The position numbers and the translations under genes were made by a program. From an uncultured Panacagrimonas sp. (GTDB lineage: Bacteria; Pseudomonadota; Gammaproteobacteria; Nevskiales; Nevskiaceae), in contig CAMLNE010000078.1 in NCBI GenBank assembly GCA_946481265.1, forward strand, positions 1 to 13,433: DNA of 13,433 nt, read 5' to 3'. Of this stretch, positions 9,131 to 13,433 are shown in pieces (position 1 is the first letter of the stretch; each line of letters opens with the position of its first letter). The notes below the pieces were generated by a model that saw nothing but the letters and a program-made list of their open reading frames with translations, was not told where the DNA came from and ran no database searches.

Positions 9131-9451
9131 CTAGTACTGCGAAGCCGGCAGACGGAACACCACGCCCTCCAGCGCCTCGGTCACCTGCACCTGGCAGGTC
9201 AGGCGGCTGTTCGGCTGCGTGTCCAGCGCGCCCTCGAGCATCGCCAGCTCGTCCTCGCTGGGCGGCGGCACCTTGTTCGCCCAGCGTTCGTCGATATATG
9301 CATGGCAGGTGGCGCAGGTGCAGCTGCCACCGCAGTCGGCCAGGATGCCCGGCACCAGGTTCGCGGTGGCGGCGAGCATCACCGACTCGCCCACTGGCGC
9401 ATCGACCACGTGCTCGGTACCGCTGGCTTCGATGAAGACGATCTTCGGCAT
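9131..9451 (-). CDS. [2Fe-2S] ferredoxin, putidaredoxin/adrenodoxin type
   Basis: The 106-residue product is a vertebrate/P450-type [2Fe-2S] ferredoxin carrying single electrons in the cytoplasm. Cluster ligands follow C-x5-C-x2-C...C: C40, C46, C49 in ADCGGSCTCATCH and C86 in NSRLTCQV. The C-terminal EGVVFRLPASQY resembles P450-partner ferredoxins such as putidaredoxin, which is also 106 residues long and ends in an aromatic residue (Trp106) important for its P450; here the last residue is Y106. An extra cysteine, C44, lies inside the cluster loop where putidaredoxin has Ala. The more distant alternative is an Isc-type Fdx, but no isc/hsc genes are near. ATG 9451 is preferred; a TTG at 9457 would add two residues. 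No strong Shine-Dalgarno is seen. It starts 12 bases after the RND permease stop on the same strand, so it is probably cotranscribed. No P450 or ferredoxin reductase is in the window. Confidence 0.93.
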   Translation of the reverse strand: MPKIVFIEASGTEHVVDAPVGESVMLAATANLVPGILADCGGSCTCATCHAYIDERWANKVPPPSEDELAMLEGALDTQPNSRLTCQVQVTEALEGVVFRLPASQY

Positions 9452-9463
9452 GGGCAAGGGGAC

Positions 9464-12400
9464 TCAGGCGCTGGAAGGTGAGGCACCGGCGACCGGTGCG
9501 GAAAGCGCAGCGTAATCGCGGCCGATGTAGAGGTACATCGCCGGCACCACGAACAGCGTGAACAGGGTGCCGATGGTCATGCCCGACGCGATCACCATGC
9601 CCATGCTGAATCGCGAGGCCGCCCCCGGGCCGGTAGCGATCAGCAGGGGCACCATCGCCACCACCAGCGCCGCGGTGGTCATCAGCACCGGCCGCAGGCG
9701 GATCGACGCGGCTTCCTCGATCGCCTCGCGCTTGGAGCGGCCCTGGTCGCGCTGCAGCTTGTTGGCGAACTCCACGATCAGGATCCCGTGCTTGGAGATC
9801 ACGCCGATCAGGGTCACCAGGCCCACCTGCGTGTAGATGTTGAGTGTCATGCCGGGGAACCCGGTCAGGCCCATGCCGTTGGTCATGCCGAAGATGTTGA
9901 GGAAGAGCAGGGCGCCGCAGATCGACATCGGCACCGTCACCAGCATGATGAGCGGGTCGCGGAAGGACTCGAACTGCGCGGCCAGGACCAGGTAGATGAT
10001 GACCAGCGCGAAGACGAAGGTGCCCATCAGTGCCTGGCCTTCCTGCTTGAACTGGCGCGAGGAGCCACCGTAGTCGACCTGGTATCCGGCAGGCAGGGTC
10101 TCGGCGGCGATGCGCTCGAGCTCGGCCAGCGCCTCGCCCTGGGTCACGCCGGGACGGGGGACGCCCGCCAGCGTGTTCGAGTTGAGCTGCTGCGCACGGG
10201 TGATGCTGCGCGCCGCGACGCCCTGGTCGATCTCCACCAGCGTCGACAGCGGCACCAGGTCGCCCCCGGCGGTGCGGGTGTAGTAGCCCTCGAGCTGGGT
10301 CGGGTTGAGGCGCTCCACGCGTTCGACCTGCTGGATGACCTTGTACGAGCGGTTGTCGAACGAGAACCGGTTGACCTCGCCGCCCGAGAGCAGCGCCGAC
10401 AGGTCCGCGCCGAGCTGCTGGATGTCGATACCCATCGCGGCCGCCTTGTCGCGGTTGATCCGGATGCGCGCCTCCGGGCGGTCGTAGTACAGCTGCGGCG
10501 CCAGGAACAGGAATTTCTTGGATGCCATGGCCTTGCCGAGCAGCTCGGAGCCGACCTCGGCGAGCTCCGCGGTGTCGGCGGTGGACTTGATCACGAATTC
10601 GATCGGGTAGCCTTGCCCGGGTGTGGGCAGCGGCGGCGGCTGGAACACGACCGAGCGCAGGCCCGCGATGCCGCTGATGATGGGCGTGATCTGCTGGACG
10701 ATCTGCTCGGCCGTCACGCTGCGTTCGCTCCAGGGGTCCAGCACCATGCCGGTGAAGCCGGAGTTGGAACCCAAGCCCGGCATCGAGGCGTTGAAGGCGA
10801 ACACGTGGGCGACGCCCTCGATACCGCTCATCATTTCCTCGCTCTGTCGCGAGTACTGGTCGAAGTACTCGCTCGACGCGTAGCCGTCGCTCTCGTTGAC
10901 CAGCGCGACGAAGCCGGCGTCCTCGTTGGGCGCGAGCTCGGCCGGCGTCGACGCGAACAGGAAGCCGCAGGACACCAGCACGATCAACCCGAACACGCCG
11001 ATGACGTGCACCGTGTCGAGCGCGCCATGCAGGCTGCGCTTGTAGAGCTGGCGCAGCTGTTCGAACTTGCGGTCCAGGTACTCGGCCATGCGGTTGTGCT
11101 CGGCGCCTTCGCCGTGCGCGGGCTTGAGGATGCGCGAGCACATCATCGGCGTCAGGGTCAGCGCCACGATGCCGGAGATCACCACGGCGCCGGCCAGGGT
11201 GAACGCGAACTCGCTGAACAGCTTTCCGGTGATGCCGGTCAGGAAGCCGATGGGCGTGTACACCGCCACCAGGGTCAGGGTCATCGCGATCACCGGTCCG
11301 ACCAGCTCGCGGGCGCCCTGGATGGCCGCGTCCATCGGCGTGGAGCCCTCCTCGATATGGCGATGGATGTTCTCGAGCACGATGATCGCGTCGTCCACGA
11401 CCATGCCGATGGCGAGCACCATCGCCAGCAGGGTCAGCAGGTTGATCGAGAAGCCGAGCAGGAACATCAGGAACATCGCGCCGATCAGCGCCAGCGGCAC
11501 GGTGACCGCGGGAATGACCGAACTGCGCACCGAGCCGAGGAACAGGAAGATCACGATCACCACGATGACCACCGCCTCGATCAGGGTCGCGCGCACTTCC
11601 TTGATGGCATCGCGGATGTAGATCGTGCTGTCGTAGTTGATGGTGGCGTCCAGGCCCTGCGGCAGTCGCGCCAGCAGGTCGGGCCAGATCTCGCGAACGC
11701 CCGAGGCCACGTCGAGCACGTTGGCTTCCGGACGCGCCTCCACGCCGACGAAGATCGCCGGGATGCCGTCCATGCGTGCGGTCGGATCGTAGTTCTCGGA
11801 GCCGAGCACCACATTGGCGACGTCGCGCAGCCGGACGACGCTGTCACCATCGGCCTTGATGACCACGTCGCGGAATTCCTCGACGCTGCGCAGATCGGTG
11901 TCGGCCTTCAGCCCGATCTTCACGTAGTTGCCGCGCGTCTCGCCCACGGCGGACAGCACGTTCTGGGTGCGCAGCCGGGCATAGACTTCGCCCGCCGTCA
12001 GGTTGTGCGCGGACAGGCGGTCGGCCTTGAGCCAGATGCGCATGGCGTACACGCTGGCGCCCAGGATCTCGGCCTTTTCCACGCCGGGAATCGCGGCGAG
12101 CTGGGGCTCGACGATGCGTACCAGGTAGTCGGTGATCTGGGTCTTGTCCAGCACCGGCGAGGTGAAACTCAGGTACATCGCGGCGGTGCCCTGGGCGGCG
12201 GCGATCTGCACCACCGGGTCCTCGGCCTCCTGCGGCAGCTGGTTGCGCAGCTTGCTGACCTTGGAGGAGATCTCGGTGAGCGCCTCGTTGGGATCCTTGT
12301 CCAGGCGCAGGTTGGCGATGATCAGGCTGCTGCCGAGCATCGTGGTCGAGGTCAGGAAATCGATGCCCTCGGCAGTGGCGATCTCGCGTTCCAGCGGCGT

Positions 12401-12592
12401 GGTGATGAATCCACGCATCAGTTCGGCGTCCGCACCCGGATAGGCGACCGATACCGTGATCTGCGCGTTCTGCAGCTCCGGGTACTGCCGCACGTTCAGA
12501 TCCAGGCCGGCCCGGATACCGAGCAGCAGGATGATCAGGCTGACCACCGTCGCCAGCACCGGGCGGCGGATGAAGATGTCCGTGAACTGCAT
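9464..12592 (-). CDS. RND (HAE1, AcrB-type) multidrug efflux permease
   Basis: The 1042-residue product is an inner-membrane proton-driven pump of the hydrophobe/amphiphile efflux family; it works as a trimer with a fusion protein and an outer-membrane channel. It opens with MQFTDIFIRRPVLATVVSLIILLLG (TM1), followed by a periplasmic porter domain, TM2-6 from about 335, a second porter domain and TM8-12 to about 1030. Proton-relay residues are in place: D400 and D401 in GMVVDDAIIVLENIHRHI (AcrB D407/D408), K934 in GVISKHGILIVEFAN (K940) and R967 in RLRPVLMT (R971). Length matches AcrB (1049). ATG 12592 gives the standard start; a weak AGGGA lies about 12 bases upstream. It follows the fusion-protein gene by 40 bases and is followed 12 bases later by the ferredoxin gene. 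Substrates cannot be read from sequence, so I give no acrB/mexB symbol. No TolC-like gene is visible. Confidence 0.95.
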   Translation of the reverse strand: MQFTDIFIRRPVLATVVSLIILLLGIRAGLDLNVRQYPELQNAQITVSVAYPGADAELMRGFITTPLEREIATAEGIDFLTSTTMLGSSLIIANLRLDKDPNEALTEISSKVSKLRNQLPQEAEDPVVQIAAAQGTAAMYLSFTSPVLDKTQITDYLVRIVEPQLAAIPGVEKAEILGASVYAMRIWLKADRLSAHNLTAGEVYARLRTQNVLSAVGETRGNYVKIGLKADTDLRSVEEFRDVVIKADGDSVVRLRDVANVVLGSENYDPTARMDGIPAIFVGVEARPEANVLDVASGVREIWPDLLARLPQGLDATINYDSTIYIRDAIKEVRATLIEAVVIVVIVIFLFLGSVRSSVIPAVTVPLALIGAMFLMFLLGFSINLLTLLAMVLAIGMVVDDAIIVLENIHRHIEEGSTPMDAAIQGARELVGPVIAMTLTLVAVYTPIGFLTGITGKLFSEFAFTLAGAVVISGIVALTLTPMMCSRILKPAHGEGAEHNRMAEYLDRKFEQLRQLYKRSLHGALDTVHVIGVFGLIVLVSCGFLFASTPAELAPNEDAGFVALVNESDGYASSEYFDQYSRQSEEMMSGIEGVAHVFAFNASMPGLGSNSGFTGMVLDPWSERSVTAEQIVQQITPIISGIAGLRSVVFQPPPLPTPGQGYPIEFVIKSTADTAELAEVGSELLGKAMASKKFLFLAPQLYYDRPEARIRINRDKAAAMGIDIQQLGADLSALLSGGEVNRFSFDNRSYKVIQQVERVERLNPTQLEGYYTRTAGGDLVPLSTLVEIDQGVAARSITRAQQLNSNTLAGVPRPGVTQGEALAELERIAAETLPAGYQVDYGGSSRQFKQEGQALMGTFVFALVIIYLVLAAQFESFRDPLIMLVTVPMSICGALLFLNIFGMTNGMGLTGFPGMTLNIYTQVGLVTLIGVISKHGILIVEFANKLQRDQGRSKREAIEEAASIRLRPVLMTTAALVVAMVPLLIATGPGAASRFSMGMVIASGMTIGTLFTLFVVPAMYLYIGRDYAALSAPVAGASPSSA

Positions 12593-12632
12593 GGCGGGGG
12601 ATTCCCTGCGGTAATGGAACGACGCGGTGTGC

Positions 12633-13433
12633 TCAGGAGTTGCTTGGCGTGGGGGCGATCTCGACCGCCGGGACCACGCTGTTGTCGATGATCACGGGTT
12701 GCTGGTTGCGCAGCTTGAGCAGTCCCGAGGTCGCCACCTGGTCGCCCTCTTCGAGGCCCTCGACCACGGCGACGAAGTCGCCGCGCGACTCGCCGAGCCG
12801 CACGAAGCGCTGCACCACCTCCAGCTTCGCCTGCGCGGCCTGTCCGGCGGCCGGTTCTGCCGGCGCGGCCGACTCTGCCGGCGCGGCCTGCGCATCGCGC
12901 TTGATCTCCTGCACCACGTAGACCGAGGTGCCGTAGGAGCTGTAGTCCACGGCGGTACGCGGGATGGCCATCACGTCGCGCTGGCCCGGCAGCACCAGCT
13001 TCACGCGGCCGAACTGGCCGGCGCGCAGGCGATGATCGGGGTTGGGCAGGCGCGCGCGAAGCCCGAAATTGCGCGTCGATTCATCGACACGCGGCTCGAT
13101 GGCGATGACTTCGCCCTTGAACACCTGGTCCGGGAAGGCCTCGACCGTGACCTCCACCTGAAGCCCGGCCGCAACGCGTGACAGTTCCTGCTCGGGCAGC
13201 GAGAAGTCGAACTCGATGGGATCCAGCGACTGCAGCGAGACGATGCCGGTTCCGGGCGACAGGAACTGGCCGATGTTGACGCGTCGGATGCCGAGCGTGC
13301 CGCTGAACGGTGCGCGGATCTCCTTCTGCCCGAGCAGCGCGGCCTGCGCACTCACGGCGGCGGTCGCGGCCTCGGCCGCGGCCGCGGCGGCGGCGGGGTC
13401 GGGCGGCGAGAAAGCCGCACTCGTGGTAAGCGT
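12633..13433 (-). CDS. RND efflux periplasmic adaptor (membrane fusion protein), 5' end outside window
   Basis: The C-terminal 266 residues of an AcrA/HlyD-type membrane fusion protein, which bridges the RND pump and its outer-membrane channel in the periplasm. The frame is open to the right edge, so the signal peptide, first lipoyl half and most of the alpha hairpin are missing. Visible in order: an Ala-rich end of the coiled-coil hairpin (AAAAAAAEAATAAVSAQAAL), the lipoyl half IRAPFSGTLGIRRVNIGQFLSPG, a beta-barrel domain (LDPIEFDFSLPEQEL...RLRAGQFGRVKLVL) and the membrane-proximal domain (AIPRTAVDYSSYGTSVYVV...GLEEGDQVATSGLLKLRNQQPVII). The first lines fit the family continuously, so no frameshift is suspected. 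An Ala/Pro/Glu-rich insert sits in the membrane-proximal domain and contains an 18-base tandem repeat (12856-12891). The stop is 40 bases before the pump gene, same strand. Confidence 0.93.
   Translation of the reverse strand, partial: TLTTSAAFSPPDPAAAAAAAEAATAAVSAQAALLGQKEIRAPFSGTLGIRRVNIGQFLSPGTGIVSLQSLDPIEFDFSLPEQELSRVAAGLQVEVTVEAFPDQVFKGEVIAIEPRVDESTRNFGLRARLPNPDHRLRAGQFGRVKLVLPGQRDVMAIPRTAVDYSSYGTSVYVVQEIKRDAQAAPAESAAPAEPAAGQAAQAKLEVVQRFVRLGESRGDFVAVVEGLEEGDQVATSGLLKLRNQQPVIIDNSVVPAVEIAPTPSNS
12856..12891. repeat. 18-base tandem repeat (2 copies) in the adaptor gene
   Basis: The first 15 bases, TCTGCCGGCGCGGCC, occur identically at 12856-12870 and 12874-12888, giving an 18-base period. 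On the minus strand the copies encode the successive AAPAES/AAPAEP segments of an Ala/Pro/Glu-rich insert. The period is a multiple of 3, so copy-number change would lengthen or shorten the insert by six residues without breaking the frame. Confidence 0.75.

Noticed and set aside
9788..12691. 967-codon open frame on the plus strand, antisense to the RND pump
   Set aside because: It mirrors the pump gene in GC-rich DNA; the translation is dominated by His, Arg, Gln, Asp and Val with no domain, a typical shadow of strong third-position bias.
13356..13433. Suspected frameshift in the Ala-rich upstream part of the adaptor gene
   Set aside because: The same frame reads through to the window edge and gives an Ala-rich coiled-coil ending typical of the family; the other two frames give Arg/Pro runs.

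Overview
The window is a GC-rich, densely coded piece of bacterial chromosome that looks like a gammaproteobacterium, most likely of the Xanthomonadales/Lysobacterales type. This is inferred from gene content and order (rpsF-rpsR-rplI-dnaB-alr without priB, and an msbA-lpxK-ycaR-kdsB lipopolysaccharide block), the strong G/C third-position bias and the RND pump proteins. No rRNA, tRNA, CRISPR array, insertion sequence, phage gene or attachment site was seen, and no gene-free stretch exceeds about 220 bases.

Layout, left to right. (1) The 3' part of an unrecognised Sel1-repeat-like gene (2-745, +). (2) A sigma70-type promoter, a structured leader, then the ribosomal operon rpsF-rpsR-rplI (930-2029, +), closed by a clear intrinsic terminator (2052-2081). 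(3) dnaB, the replicative helicase, and alr, alanine racemase, overlapping by 4 nt (2248-4697, +). (4) A HIT-family hydrolase gene on the minus strand (4786-5127), convergent with alr and divergent from msbA. (5) A compact envelope operon, msbA, lpxK, a Trm112/YcaR-like gene and kdsB (5295-9019, +). Three of its genes are joined by overlaps or near-overlaps. They cover Kdo activation, lipid A 4'-phosphorylation and flipping of core-lipid A. (6) A minus-strand block read from the right edge: an RND membrane-fusion protein (5' end outside the window), a full AcrB-type RND permease, and 12 nt further on a putidaredoxin-like [2Fe-2S] ferredoxin.

How they work together. The left half serves translation and replication, plus D-alanine supply for peptidoglycan. 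The middle builds and exports lipid A/Kdo. The right block is a tripartite drug-efflux pump missing its outer-membrane channel in this window, with a ferredoxin of the kind that feeds cytochrome P450s.

No novel defence or mobile system was found; this is mostly conserved housekeeping sequence. The points most worth a second look are the rpsF leader (possible S6:S18 autoregulatory RNA), the ferredoxin with a C-terminal aromatic residue at position 106 behind the pump genes, the DnaA-box-like site and perfect palindrome before dnaB, and a pentanucleotide repeat at the start of kdsB.
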